A DNA stretch of 41,898 nucleotides from an uncultured Collinsella sp. (GCA_900541205.1 UQIV01000023.1:1-41898), one strand, 5' to 3'. Numbered from the stretch's first letter, positions 16,167 to 24,475 are shown. Translations and numbers: made by a program. Notes: generated by a model from the letters alone, not told the origin.

Positions 16167-16508
16167 ATGAATATCCAGATTTTTGGCACCAAAAAGTCCT
16201 TCGATACCAAGAAGGCTCAGCGCTTTTTTAAGGAGCGCCGCATTAAGGTGCAGTTTATCGACCTTAAGGAAAAGGAGATGAGCAAGGGCGAGCTCACGAG
16301 CGTGATGCAGGCGGTCGGCGGCATCGACAAGCTGCTCAACCCCAAAGCCAAGGATGAGGAGACGCTCGCGCTCATCCAGCACCTCACCCCCAGTCAGCGC
16401 TTCGACAAGCTGCTCGAGAACCAGCAGGTCTTGGCCGAGCCCATCGTGCGCAACGGCAAAAAGGCCACCGTCGGTTATTGCCCCGATGTATGGGGAGCCT
16501 GGGAGTAG
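16167..16508 (+). CDS. ArsC/Spx-family thioredoxin-fold protein lacking the catalytic cysteine
   Basis: A 113-aa protein with the ArsC/Spx/YffB fold: an N-terminal beta strand IQIFGTKKS, helix DTKKAQRFFKERRI, FIDLKEKEMSKGEL and the C-terminal ILAEPI-like block VLAEPIVRNGKKATVG. In active arsenate reductases the loop after the first strand carries Cys (CxxS or CxxC); here it reads KKSFDTKK, so the key cysteine is Ser and arsenate reduction by the standard mechanism is not expected. The rest of the protein is well kept. Its role is unknown; it is probably co-transcribed with the flavoprotein. Confidence 0.75.
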   Translation: MNIQIFGTKKSFDTKKAQRFFKERRIKVQFIDLKEKEMSKGELTSVMQAVGGIDKLLNPKAKDEETLALIQHLTPSQRFDKLLENQQVLAEPIVRNGKKATVGYCPDVWGAWE

Positions 16509-16594
16509 CTTGTGTTATTTGCCGGCGCGTGGGTATAAGAGCAGGCGTTTGGCATAAGATTCAACTGTAAGCCATGTCTAACAAAGGAGGGCAC

Positions 16595-17725
16595 ATGCCC
16601 AACAAACCCGTGAAGATCATCATGCTTACCGGATACCTCGGTGCCGGCAAGACCACGCTGCTCAACCACATCCTCGCTAACGACGGCGGCATCCGCGCCG
16701 CCGTGATCGTCAACGACATCGGCGAGATCAACGTCGACGCCAGCCTTATCGCCGACGGCGGTCTTTCCGAAACCGATGACCTCATCCCGCTCACCAACGG
16801 CTGCATCTGCTGCACGCTTTCGGACGACCTTGCCAACCAGCTGCAGGGCATCGCCGATTCGGGCAACTTCGACTACATCATCATCGAGGCCTCGGGCATT
16901 TGCGAGCCCATCCCCATCGCCTACACCATCTCGAGCTTCTGCGACGAGGCCAAGGTGGGCGGCGAGCCCAAGCTCGCGCTCGACAACATCGTGGCCGTGG
17001 TCGATTGCGCCCGCATGTACGACGAGTTCAACGGCGGTCGCGACCTGCTGGCCGAGGATATCGACGAGGACGACATCGAGAGCCTGCTCATCCAGCAGAT
17101 CGAGTTCTGCTCCACGCTGATCCTCAACAAGACCGATACCGTGAGCCCTGAGCAGATCGCCGAGCTTAAGGCCATCGTGCGCAGCCTGCAGAAAGACGCC
17201 GTGATCGTCGAGGCCCAAAACGGCGAGGTCCCCATGGAGGAGCTGCTCGACACCGACCGCTTCGACTTTATGCGCGCCTACAACTCCGCCGCCTGGATCG
17301 AGGCCATGGAGCATCCCGAGGAGCACGACGACCCCGAGGTGCTCGAGTACGACATCGAGACCTTTGTGTACTCGCGTCGCAAGCCGTTTGACCTGCAGAA
17401 GTTCACCGATTTTGTTGAGCAGGAGTGGCCCGACGAGGTCATTCGCGTCAAGGGCCCGCTGTGGCAGACCGGCGATCCGGACATGTGCTACATGTTTGAG
17501 CAGGCCGGCCACCAGATGCGCCTGATGGAGAACGGCCTGTTCGTTGACTCGGCGCCCGAGGGCGAGAAGCAGAAGATCATCGACGAGAACCCCGAGATCA
17601 TGCAGATTTGGGACGACGAGACGGGCGACCGCATGACGAGCCTGTGCATCATCGGCCGTCACATGGACAAGGATGCGCTCATCGCCTCCCTCGATGCCTG
17701 CCTGACCGACTGGCACCGCGCCTAG
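16595..17725 (+). CDS. CobW/P47K-family GTPase, putative metal chaperone
   Basis: A 376-aa G3E-family GTPase. GYLGAGKTTLLNHIL is the Walker A motif, VNDIGEINVD the switch region, NGCICCTL the CxCC metal-binding motif and ILNKTD the base-recognition motif. A CobW C-terminal domain follows (about 245-370). Such proteins deliver zinc, cobalt or iron to target enzymes, or insert metal into cofactors. There is no metal transporter next to it and no Zur or B12 element was recognised upstream. The start at 16595 follows AAAGGAGG; an earlier in-frame ATG at 16574 would bury it. Confidence 0.88.
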   Translation: MPNKPVKIIMLTGYLGAGKTTLLNHILANDGGIRAAVIVNDIGEINVDASLIADGGLSETDDLIPLTNGCICCTLSDDLANQLQGIADSGNFDYIIIEASGICEPIPIAYTISSFCDEAKVGGEPKLALDNIVAVVDCARMYDEFNGGRDLLAEDIDEDDIESLLIQQIEFCSTLILNKTDTVSPEQIAELKAIVRSLQKDAVIVEAQNGEVPMEELLDTDRFDFMRAYNSAAWIEAMEHPEEHDDPEVLEYDIETFVYSRRKPFDLQKFTDFVEQEWPDEVIRVKGPLWQTGDPDMCYMFEQAGHQMRLMENGLFVDSAPEGEKQKIIDENPEIMQIWDDETGDRMTSLCIIGRHMDKDALIASLDACLTDWHRA

Positions 17726-17764
17726 GTTTATCCAAGCGGGCATTTTTCCGCCTACGCAACCGCC

Positions 17765-17799
17765 AAACCACCACGAAGGTGCCCTTCGTGGTGGTTTTT
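17765..17799 (+). terminator. Terminator after the CobW-family gene
   Basis: A 15-bp stem, AAACCACCACGAAGG-TGC-CCTTCGTGGTGGTTT, continues into TTC. The high stability and T-run make it a strong intrinsic terminator, 40 bp after the stop and 22 bp before the trmL start. Confidence 0.92.
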
Positions 17800-17820
17800 C
17801 GTTCTGAGCCAAGGAGATTC

Positions 17821-18420
17821 ATGTTCAACGTTGTGCTGTATGCGCCCGAGATTCCGGCCAATACGGGCAATATCGGCCGCACCTGCGTGGTTACCGGCGC
17901 CCACCTACATCTGGTGGAGCCGCTGGGCTTTTCGCTCGACGACAAGACGGTACGTCGCGCCGGCCTGGGCTACTGGCAAAACTTGGACGTGACCACCTAT
18001 GCCGGCTGGGAGGATTTCCTTGCGCGCAATGACCTCTCCCCCGCCGATGGTCGCCTGCATCTGCTGACCAAAAAGGCGCGCCGCACCTATGCGCAGAGCA
18101 CCTACCGCGATGGCGACTACTTGGTCTTTGGCAGCGAGAGCTCGGGCATTCCCGAGCCACTGCTTGCCGCGGCGCCCGAGCGTTGCGAGCGCATCCCGAT
18201 GCTGCGCGATTGCGACTCACTCGATAACGCCGAGGCCTGGGAAGCCCACGAGGAATCGCTGGGACATACCGAGGACAGCCACGAGGCCATCCTTCGGCAG
18301 GATATCTGCGGCAACTTCGTCAACCCGGACGACTACCGCATCAGCGCCCTCAACCTTTCCAACAGCGCCGCCATCGTCCTCTACGAGGCCCTGCGCCAAA
18401 CAGGCTTTCCGGGAATGTGA
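17821..18420 (+). CDS. trmL: tRNA (cytidine(34)-2'-O)-methyltransferase with an insertion
   Basis: SPOUT-class enzyme that 2'-O-methylates the wobble base of tRNA-Leu. MFNVVLYAPEIPANTGNIGR, the DDKTVRRAGLGYW block, YLVFGSESSGIP and the ending ALNLSNSAAIVLYEAL are the TrmL motifs. At 199 aa it is about 40 longer than usual (about 157), because some 45 acidic residues (about 125-170, including HEESLGHTEDSHEAI) separate ERIPM from LNLSN, which are nearly adjacent in other TrmL proteins. This is inside the knot region that binds SAM. The ATG follows AAGGAGA. Its stop codon lies within a palindromic repeat shared with another gene end in this window. Confidence 0.88.
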   Translation: MFNVVLYAPEIPANTGNIGRTCVVTGAHLHLVEPLGFSLDDKTVRRAGLGYWQNLDVTTYAGWEDFLARNDLSPADGRLHLLTKKARRTYAQSTYRDGDYLVFGSESSGIPEPLLAAAPERCERIPMLRDCDSLDNAEAWEAHEESLGHTEDSHEAILRQDICGNFVNPDDYRISALNLSNSAAIVLYEALRQTGFPGM

Positions 18421-18446
18421 CAAAGAGGCAGCCCCTTTGTCACATT
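18414..18446. repeat. GTGACAAAG-type palindrome containing the trmL stop codon
   Basis: The 12-bp arms AATGTGACAAAG / CTTTGTCACATT enclose AGGCAGCCC. The trmL stop TGA (18418-18420) is part of the left arm. A closely similar palindrome ends the TetM-like gene at 22141-22173. It lies between converging genes and may act as a weak bidirectional terminator. Confidence 0.85.
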
Positions 18447-18448
18447 GC

Positions 18449-20962
18449 CTATAGGTAGCGACCGGTAATGCTCTTGGAGCAGGCCACGATGTCGCCCGGC
18501 GTGCCGGTGCAGACGATTTGCCCGCCGGCGTCGCCACCGCCCGGGCCCATGTCGATCACGTAATCGGCGTTACGGATAAGGTCAAGATCGTGTTCGATCA
18601 CGATAACCGTGGCGCCCTTGGCAACAAGGCCGTCGAACACGCTCAGCAACACCCGGACATCGAGCGGATGAAGGCCGATCGTGGGCTCGTCGAATACGAA
18701 TACGGCGTCGTCCTGCACGCGGCCCATCTCGCTCGCGAGTTTAAGGCGCTGTGCCTCACCGCCCGAAAGCGCCGGTGTGGGCTCACCGAGCGTGAGATAG
18801 CCCAAGCCCAGGTCGTGCAAGGTCTGCAAGCGCGCCTGGACTTTCTTGAGTCCCACCGTGGCGTCGAGGGCCTCGTCCACACTCATGTCCATGAGCTGCG
18901 GCAACGTAAGCAAGCTCCCGTCCTTGCCCTCGCGATGGATATGCGAGGCGGCCTCGGCGTAGCGCGAACCACGGCATGCCGGGCAGATGATCTCGACGTC
19001 GGGCAAAAACTGCACGTCGAGCGATATCGAGCCCGTGCCGTCACACGTAGGGCAGCGCAAGGCGCCGGTGTTGTAGCTAAAGGCGCCCGCCTTGTATCCC
19101 GCCACCTTGGCCTCGGACGTACGGGCGAAGGCGCGACGCAGCTCATCATGGATGTCGGCATAGGTCGCTACCGTCGAGCGCACGTTGGCACCGATGGGCG
19201 TGGCGTCAATCAGATTTGCGCGGCCAATGCCCTCGGCATCGACCCAACGCACGTGCCCCGGCAAGCGCTCGCCAGCTGCCTGCGCCTTGAGTGCCGGGAT
19301 GAGCGTCTCGAGCACCAACGTCGTCTTGCCCGAACCCGAAACGCCCGTCACCGCGACAAGGCGACCGCGCGGGATATCGACTTCGAGCGGCTTGACGGTA
19401 TGGATGGCATCGGTTGCCATGCGGATGTGACCCTGGTCGAACATTTCCTCGTCAGTCACCTGCGGGCGCAAGCGCTTGGGCTCGGCGCGCAAAAACGGCG
19501 CGATGCGGCTGCCCCGCGATTGCTCGACCTCGTCTACCGTACCAGTGGCAATCACATTACCGCCGCCTGCTCCGGCAACGGGGCCCATCTCGACCAGATA
19601 GTCGGCTTCCGCCAGTACGCGCGTATCGTGGTCGACAACAACCACGGTGTTGCCGTCGCCCACCAAATCGCGCATCACGCCCACCAAGCCGTCGACATTG
19701 GCAGGATGCAAGCCGATCGAAGGCTCGTCCAGCACATAAAGCACGCCTGTCGATCGGTTACGCACCACGCGGGCGAGTTGCACGCGCTGGCGCTCACCCG
19801 TGGAGAGCGTGGCACCGGCGCGGTCGAGTGAAAGGTAATCGAGACCCAGGTCGACCAGACGACGGGCCGTGCTCAAAAACGAATCGCAGATATCCGCCGC
19901 CATGGGCCGCATCTCGGGCGGCAAGGATGCGGGCACCCCGCGCACCCACTCAATCGCCTCGCCTAGCGTCATGGCCGCGGCCTGCGCCAAATTGATACCG
20001 CGCACCTGAGGCAGGCGCGCAGCCTCGGAGAGACGCGTGCCGCCGCAATCGCGGCATGGCCCCTCGCGCAAAAAGCGCGCAACGCGTTTTAAACCCTTAT
20101 CGTCCTTAACCTTGGCGAGCGCATTCTCGACGGTATAGACGGCGTTGTAATAGGTAAAGTCGAGCGGCGTAGCGCCCTCGCCGTTTTTGGGAACGTAGAG
20201 AATGTGCTTCTTAACCGCCGGGCCATGGAACACGATGTCGCGCTCTTGAGGCGTGAGCTGGTTAAACGGCACGTCGGTGCGCACGCCCATCTCGCCGGCT
20301 ACCTGCTTCATCAGATCCCACATGAGCGTACCCCAGGGAAGCACCGCGCCTTCGTTGATGGTCTTTGACTCGTCGGGCACCAAGCTCGCCTCGTCCACCT
20401 CGCGCATGACACCAGTGCCGCCGCAGGTAGAGCACGCACCGCCGCTGTTAAAGGCAAGGTCCTCGGCACCCGGCGCGTAGAACTCGCGGCCGCATGCGGG
20501 GCACGTGAGCGACAGGCCCGCAGCCACGTTAAGGCTCGGCTCCACACGCGCCCCGCAATGCGGGCACACGTGATGGGCGCAGCGGCTAAAGAGTAGACGC
20601 AGGCTATTGTTGAGCTCGGTCATGGTGCCAAAGGTGGAACGCACGCCCGGCACGCTGGGGCGCTGATGCAACGCGAGCGCCGCCGGCACGTGCAGCACCT
20701 CGTCCACCTGGGCGTGTTCGGCCTGCGTTAGGCGACGTCGAGTATAGGTGCTGAGTGCCTCCAGGTAACGGCGCGAGCCCTCGGCATAGAGGACGCCCAA
20801 CGCCAATGAACTCTTGCCCGAGCCCGACACGCCGGCAATACCCACAAGCTTTCCCAGCGGAATATCGATATCGATGTCCTTAAGGTTATGGACACGCGCT
20901 CCGCGCACTTCGATAGCCTGCGGGCTCATCTTCTGTTCCGTCACCTTTATCACCCTACTCAT
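18449..20962 (-). CDS. UvrA paralogue without the UvrB-binding domain
   Basis: An 837-aa double ABC ATPase of the UvrA family. Visible parts are Walker A GVSGSGKSSLALG (near 40), the zinc module CPHCG...CPACG (about 135-160), CSTCGGTG, the ABC signature LSTGERQRVQLAR, Walker B VLYVLDEPSIGLHP, the second Walker A GVSGSGKTTLVLE, the second zinc module CPTCDGTG...CPACRGSRY, signature LSGGEAQRLKLASE and Walker B FVFDEPTIGLHP. The two cysteine pairs of the first zinc module are only about 20 residues apart; in UvrA about 100 residues of UvrB-binding domain lie there. It therefore probably does not work in UvrABC excision; such paralogues (DrrC-like) relieve DNA-bound drugs or have unknown roles. 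The start at 20962 overlaps the AAA gene; MSPQ at 20929 aligns better with UvrA N-termini and is an alternative. Confidence 0.85.
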   Translation of the reverse strand: MSRVIKVTEQKMSPQAIEVRGARVHNLKDIDIDIPLGKLVGIAGVSGSGKSSLALGVLYAEGSRRYLEALSTYTRRRLTQAEHAQVDEVLHVPAALALHQRPSVPGVRSTFGTMTELNNSLRLLFSRCAHHVCPHCGARVEPSLNVAAGLSLTCPACGREFYAPGAEDLAFNSGGACSTCGGTGVMREVDEASLVPDESKTINEGAVLPWGTLMWDLMKQVAGEMGVRTDVPFNQLTPQERDIVFHGPAVKKHILYVPKNGEGATPLDFTYYNAVYTVENALAKVKDDKGLKRVARFLREGPCRDCGGTRLSEAARLPQVRGINLAQAAAMTLGEAIEWVRGVPASLPPEMRPMAADICDSFLSTARRLVDLGLDYLSLDRAGATLSTGERQRVQLARVVRNRSTGVLYVLDEPSIGLHPANVDGLVGVMRDLVGDGNTVVVVDHDTRVLAEADYLVEMGPVAGAGGGNVIATGTVDEVEQSRGSRIAPFLRAEPKRLRPQVTDEEMFDQGHIRMATDAIHTVKPLEVDIPRGRLVAVTGVSGSGKTTLVLETLIPALKAQAAGERLPGHVRWVDAEGIGRANLIDATPIGANVRSTVATYADIHDELRRAFARTSEAKVAGYKAGAFSYNTGALRCPTCDGTGSISLDVQFLPDVEIICPACRGSRYAEAASHIHREGKDGSLLTLPQLMDMSVDEALDATVGLKKVQARLQTLHDLGLGYLTLGEPTPALSGGEAQRLKLASEMGRVQDDAVFVFDEPTIGLHPLDVRVLLSVFDGLVAKGATVIVIEHDLDLIRNADYVIDMGPGGGDAGGQIVCTGTPGDIVACSKSITGRYL

Positions 20963-22073
20963 GCCATAAAACGCGTTCGCGGATGTACTCGCCCAGCATG
21001 GGCACGGTAAACCGGACGAGGCCGTATCCGGCAGCCTCGATGACGCGCTCGCGAATCAGGCTTGCGCGATATTTGCTCGCCCAGCTTTGGGTGCGATCGC
21101 AACGCTCAATGATATCCGCCATGCACGTCGGTTTGCCCCCGTCAGCCGCCATGGCCTCGATAAAGAGACGCTGCGGACTGCGCAACCCGTAATACAAGGG
21201 AGCGTCGACCGCTTCATAGAACTCGGAGACGGCATCGGCGTAGCCAGCCTCAACATCGCGCTCTTCAATGGCCTGCGAGCCACGCCGGACAGCAGAGCGC
21301 CACATGTAATAGCCCACCAGCTGAACCATATAGGGATGCCCCATGCTCTTGCGCGCCGCAAGGTCCGCCGTCTCCGCATCAACGTAAAGACCAGCGTCTT
21401 TGACCGTCTGGATATACGAATCGCGCACTTTGGGCAAAGAAATCGCCCCCAGCGCACGCTGCTGAGCACGCCGCAAAAACGTCACGCTCGGCTCTTCGAG
21501 CAAGTCATCAACCATACTGGGTAAGCCGGCGAACACCAGCGCAAGACCGCGCTGGTCGCTATCGGACAAGCCCGTGGCATCTTGATCTCCGAGCACTTGC
21601 TGATAGAGAACGGCCAGCGCCGCCAGTTCCTCGATAGACGCAGATTGGGCCTCGTCAATCGCAAACAGTATGCCCTTGCCTGGACCGAGCTTCTTGAGGC
21701 GCTCGTTGACCAGCCCTCGCAACGTTTCGCCCTTTGCTCGCGCCGCCTCGACCGACATCCGGCCAAACGACGGCCCAAACTCCATTGACGTCACAACGGG
21801 TTTATTCGAGCGAAGCGCGTCGGCCAAGCGGTCGCATAAGCCAAGCGAAGCGGAATCGGAGACAACCGCCCATTCGTGCTCGCTGGCCAGACGTTCCAGC
21901 TCCCGCAGGAGAACCGTCTTGCCACAGCCGCGGTTTCCCGTAATGAGCATGAGCCTACCCGGCGCTCCGGCGCCGTTATCGAGCCCTTCCTCGAAATCTT
22001 CGATGACCGACTCGCGGCCGATGAGTATCGGAGGCCGCTTGCCAGCCGTGGGCTTAAAGGGATTTGGATTCAT
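20955..22073 (-). CDS. AAA-family ATPase with a C-terminal winged-helix-like region
   Basis: A 372-aa ATP-binding protein. ILIGRESVIEDFEEGL marks the start of the ATPase, GNRGCGKT (residues about 46-53) is Walker A, GILFAIDEAQ Walker B, and LALVFAGLPS a sensor-1 segment. The C-terminal 90 residues (RLFIEAMAADGGKPTCMADI onwards) look like a winged helix, as in Orc1/Cdc6-like and STAND-type ATPases. It overlaps the UvrA-paralogue gene by 8 bp, so the two are translated together. It may load, move or sense DNA for its partner; this is inference. A promoter with a direct repeat lies about 35-65 bp upstream. Confidence 0.8.
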   Translation of the reverse strand: MNPNPFKPTAGKRPPILIGRESVIEDFEEGLDNGAGAPGRLMLITGNRGCGKTVLLRELERLASEHEWAVVSDSASLGLCDRLADALRSNKPVVTSMEFGPSFGRMSVEAARAKGETLRGLVNERLKKLGPGKGILFAIDEAQSASIEELAALAVLYQQVLGDQDATGLSDSDQRGLALVFAGLPSMVDDLLEEPSVTFLRRAQQRALGAISLPKVRDSYIQTVKDAGLYVDAETADLAARKSMGHPYMVQLVGYYMWRSAVRRGSQAIEERDVEAGYADAVSEFYEAVDAPLYYGLRSPQRLFIEAMAADGGKPTCMADIIERCDRTQSWASKYRASLIRERVIEAAGYGLVRFTVPMLGEYIRERVLWHE

Positions 22074-22106
22074 GTCGGCCTCCTCGGATTGGCAAACCCT
22101 GGTAAT

Positions 22107-22137
22107 AGTTATACCAACTTGTACCGAGTTATACCAA
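22107..22137 (-). promoter_or_regulatory. Promoter with 20-bp-spaced direct repeat before the AAA-uvrA-like operon
   Basis: Read on the minus strand, TTGGTA (22137-22132) and TATAAC (22113-22108) form -35 and -10 boxes with an 18-bp spacer, leaving a leader of about 28 nt. The 11-mer AGTTATACCAA occurs twice on the plus strand (22107-22117 and 22127-22137), exactly 20 bp apart, so each copy covers one promoter box. Two helical turns of spacing would suit a repressor dimer. Confidence 0.5.
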
Positions 22138-22140
22138 TAG

Positions 22141-22173
22141 CATGTGACAAAGGAACTGTCCCTTTGTCACATG
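22141..22173. repeat. GTGACAAAGG-type palindrome containing the stop codon of the TetM-like gene
   Basis: The 13-bp arms CATGTGACAAAGG / CCTTTGTCACATG enclose AACTGTC. The last codons of the minus-strand TetM-like gene (ATG TGA) lie in the right arm. The arms match the palindrome at the trmL end. Confidence 0.9.
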
Positions 22174-24170
22174 TGGCCGAAAAACTCGGCGTCTGCTGCT
22201 CGCCAGGGGCGGAAGGTGGCGGGATCGATCTTTACGTGCGCCGCGGCGGGTACGTCGTACCATTTGACCGTGTAACCGGCGCCGTGAGAGCAAAAGACCG
22301 AGTCGGGCGTGTTGGGCAGATCGGCCTCGGGCTCATAGGCCACCGCCTCGATGACGCGCTCGGCATCATGACAAGGCGCATAGCCGGCAAACTCCAGGTA
22401 CAGATGCCCGCGACCACTCGTGTAGGCAGCCACCTCCAGCGCGTAATCCTGCACCTCGGATGCCGGCACGCGACCCACAAGCTTCGCTCGGTCGCCCGTC
22501 ATCGTCGGCGGCTCGTACTCGGCACCCATGCGCGTGGCATCCGAGAGCGCCCGGCCCACGCACTCCCCCGGCACCTCGAGCTCAAAGCGGTACCACGGCT
22601 CCAACAGCACCGCCGCGCCGGCCTCACGCGCCTGCATCAAACCCTGGCGAATCGCGCGGTACGTGGCCTGGCGAAAATCACCACCCTCGGTGTGTTTGGC
22701 ATGCGCGCGGCCGCCCGTAAGCGTAATGCGTACATCGGTGATGGGCGAGCCGGTCAGCACGCCCAGGTGGTCGCGCTCCATGGCGTTGGTGAGTGCCAAA
22801 CGCTGCCAGTTAATATCGAGCTCGTCGGTCGAGGTCACGGTGCCAAACCGCACGCCCGAACCCGCTGGCAACGGCTCCAGGCGCAAATGCACCTCGGCAT
22901 AGTGGCGCAGTGGCTCAAAGTGGCCCACGCCCTCGACCGGCTGCGAAATAGTCTCCTTATAGAGAATGCCGCCAGACTCAAACGCAACCGAAAGGTCAAA
23001 GCGATCAGCCAACACCCGCTGCACGACCTCGAGTTGCACGGCGCCCATCAGCTGCAAATGAATCTGCTCAAGATGCGTATTCCAGCTTACGCCGAGCATG
23101 GGATCTTCGTCCGCCAGCTCAGTCAGTGCTTTGAACACCGTATGGACGTCATGTTCGCCCGGAAACACCGTATAGGTGAGGACTGGCGCAATGACGGGCG
23201 CATCGCCCGCAGGCTCCGCGCCCAAGGCATCCCCTGGGCGAACGTGCGCAAGACCCGTCACGGCACAAATACCGCCAGCAGCAACTTCTTGGGCAAGCTC
23301 ATACTTCTCGCCGTTATAGATGCGTACCTGGTCGACCTTCTGCTCCCACGCCTCGGCACCGGAACGTCCGTTAATCATCTGCTTGGCATGCAGCGTGCCG
23401 CCGGTCACTTTAACCCAAGCCAAGCGCTCACCGCGATCCCCGCGGCTCACGCGGTAGACGCGCGCGGCAAACTCCGGGAGCCATGCCTGTTCACGCATCA
23501 GTGTACACATGCCATCTAGCAGCTCGTCCACGCCTTGGTCCTTGAGCGCCGAGCCGGCAAAGCAGGGAAAGAGCTTGCGCTCGGCAACCATGCGCGACAG
23601 CGTTGCGACGGAAAGCTCACCCGCTTCAAGAAACTCCTCGAGCGCCGCCTCGTCCAACGTAGCAGCGTCCTCCTGAACGGCACCGCCCGCCAGCAGTTCG
23701 TTGGCATCCAGGCAGCCTTCGGAAAGACGCTGCCCAAGCTGTGCCAGCAAAACATCGCGGCCGAGATTCTCCAAATCGATTTTGTTGATATAGATGAACG
23801 TCGGAATGTCATAGCGCGCAAGCAGGCGCCACAGGGTTTCGGTGTGCCCTTGCACGCCATCGTTGGCGCCCACAACCAAAATCGCATAGTCGAGTGCGCG
23901 CAGCGTGCGCTCCGCCTCGGCAGAAAAATCGACATGCCCCGGCGCATCCACGAGCATGACGTGGGTATCGCCATGGTCGAGCACGGCCTGCGACGAGAAG
24001 ATCGTAATGCCGCGCTCGCGCTCGATCGCGTTAGTGTCCAGATGCGAATCGCCATCGTCCACGCGCCCGCGCTTGCGAATGCGACCCGCGTTGAACAGCA
24101 TGGCCTCGGCCAACGTGGTCTTGCCGGCATCGACATGCGCCAAGATTCCAACGACCGCTTGCTTCGACAT
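22167..24170 (-). CDS. EF-G/TetM-like ribosome-associated GTPase
   Basis: A 667-aa translational GTPase. G1 is AHVDAGKTT (residues 11-19), the switch region RERGITIFSS, G3 DAPGHVDF and G4 NKID; domains II-V of the EF-G type follow, as in ribosomal protection proteins TetM/TetO (about 640 aa). Many gut Firmicutes and Actinobacteria carry such TetM-like chromosomal GTPases without proven resistance, and the N-terminus AVVGILAHVDAGKTTL differs from classic TetM, so a resistance call is not made. The start at 24170 follows AGAGGAG. The stop codon is inside a palindrome. The 5' leader of up to about 245 nt is long. Confidence 0.82.
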   Translation of the reverse strand: MSKQAVVGILAHVDAGKTTLAEAMLFNAGRIRKRGRVDDGDSHLDTNAIERERGITIFSSQAVLDHGDTHVMLVDAPGHVDFSAEAERTLRALDYAILVVGANDGVQGHTETLWRLLARYDIPTFIYINKIDLENLGRDVLLAQLGQRLSEGCLDANELLAGGAVQEDAATLDEAALEEFLEAGELSVATLSRMVAERKLFPCFAGSALKDQGVDELLDGMCTLMREQAWLPEFAARVYRVSRGDRGERLAWVKVTGGTLHAKQMINGRSGAEAWEQKVDQVRIYNGEKYELAQEVAAGGICAVTGLAHVRPGDALGAEPAGDAPVIAPVLTYTVFPGEHDVHTVFKALTELADEDPMLGVSWNTHLEQIHLQLMGAVQLEVVQRVLADRFDLSVAFESGGILYKETISQPVEGVGHFEPLRHYAEVHLRLEPLPAGSGVRFGTVTSTDELDINWQRLALTNAMERDHLGVLTGSPITDVRITLTGGRAHAKHTEGGDFRQATYRAIRQGLMQAREAGAAVLLEPWYRFELEVPGECVGRALSDATRMGAEYEPPTMTGDRAKLVGRVPASEVQDYALEVAAYTSGRGHLYLEFAGYAPCHDAERVIEAVAYEPEADLPNTPDSVFCSHGAGYTVKWYDVPAAAHVKIDPATFRPWRAADAEFFGHM

Positions 24171-24414
24171 GGCTCTCCTCTTATTACAAGCCCATCGCAC
24201 GCGGCAACGGGCACCCTCGTTCCACACCGGATGATACAATGTACGGGCCGGCGGGCGAAGCGGGCCCTATCCCCCGACCGAGCTCATCGCCCCGCGTTGC
24301 CGCGCGGCGATTTTCGTAGGTTCGCGCCTTGCGAAAGCCGGCACCTCCCCTTTTTGTCTGCCCGGGCTCATCTGGGGCGATAACAACGCGAGCCCCACAA
24401 CAACGCGTTTTACC
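24171..24414 (-). other. Long leader region upstream of the TetM-like gene
   Basis: These 244 bp hold no gene. The region is GC-rich and contains several short self-complementary stretches (around 24290-24310 and 24360-24400). TetM genes are commonly attenuated in their leaders, but no leader peptide or U-tract terminator was recognised here. Confidence 0.3.
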
Positions 24415-24442
24415 AAAAATGGCCCCACTCGGGGCCATTTTC
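24415..24442. terminator. Bidirectional terminator after the acetyltransferase gene
   Basis: The 11-bp stem AAAATGGCCCC-ACTC-GGGGCCATTTT has T-runs at both ends. It lies 34 bp past the stop of the minus-strand acetyltransferase and should separate it from the TetM-like gene. Confidence 0.88.
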
Positions 24443-24475
24443 ATTTCGGTGAAACGCTGGTATGTGACTCGGCCT

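Noticed and set aside
16167..16508. Arsenate reductase
   Set aside because: The catalytic cysteine is replaced by serine and there are no ars genes nearby.
21876..23519. 547-codon plus-strand open frame
   Set aside because: It is the antisense shadow of the TetM-like gene, whose motifs and ribosome binding site are clear on the other strand. Other long antisense frames (for example 7821-9140 minus, 16475-17812 minus, 33876-35465 plus) are shadows for the same reason.
22167..24170. Tetracycline resistance gene tet(M)
   Set aside because: The family is right but the sequence differs from classic Tet(M) and there is no mobile element or other resistance gene nearby.
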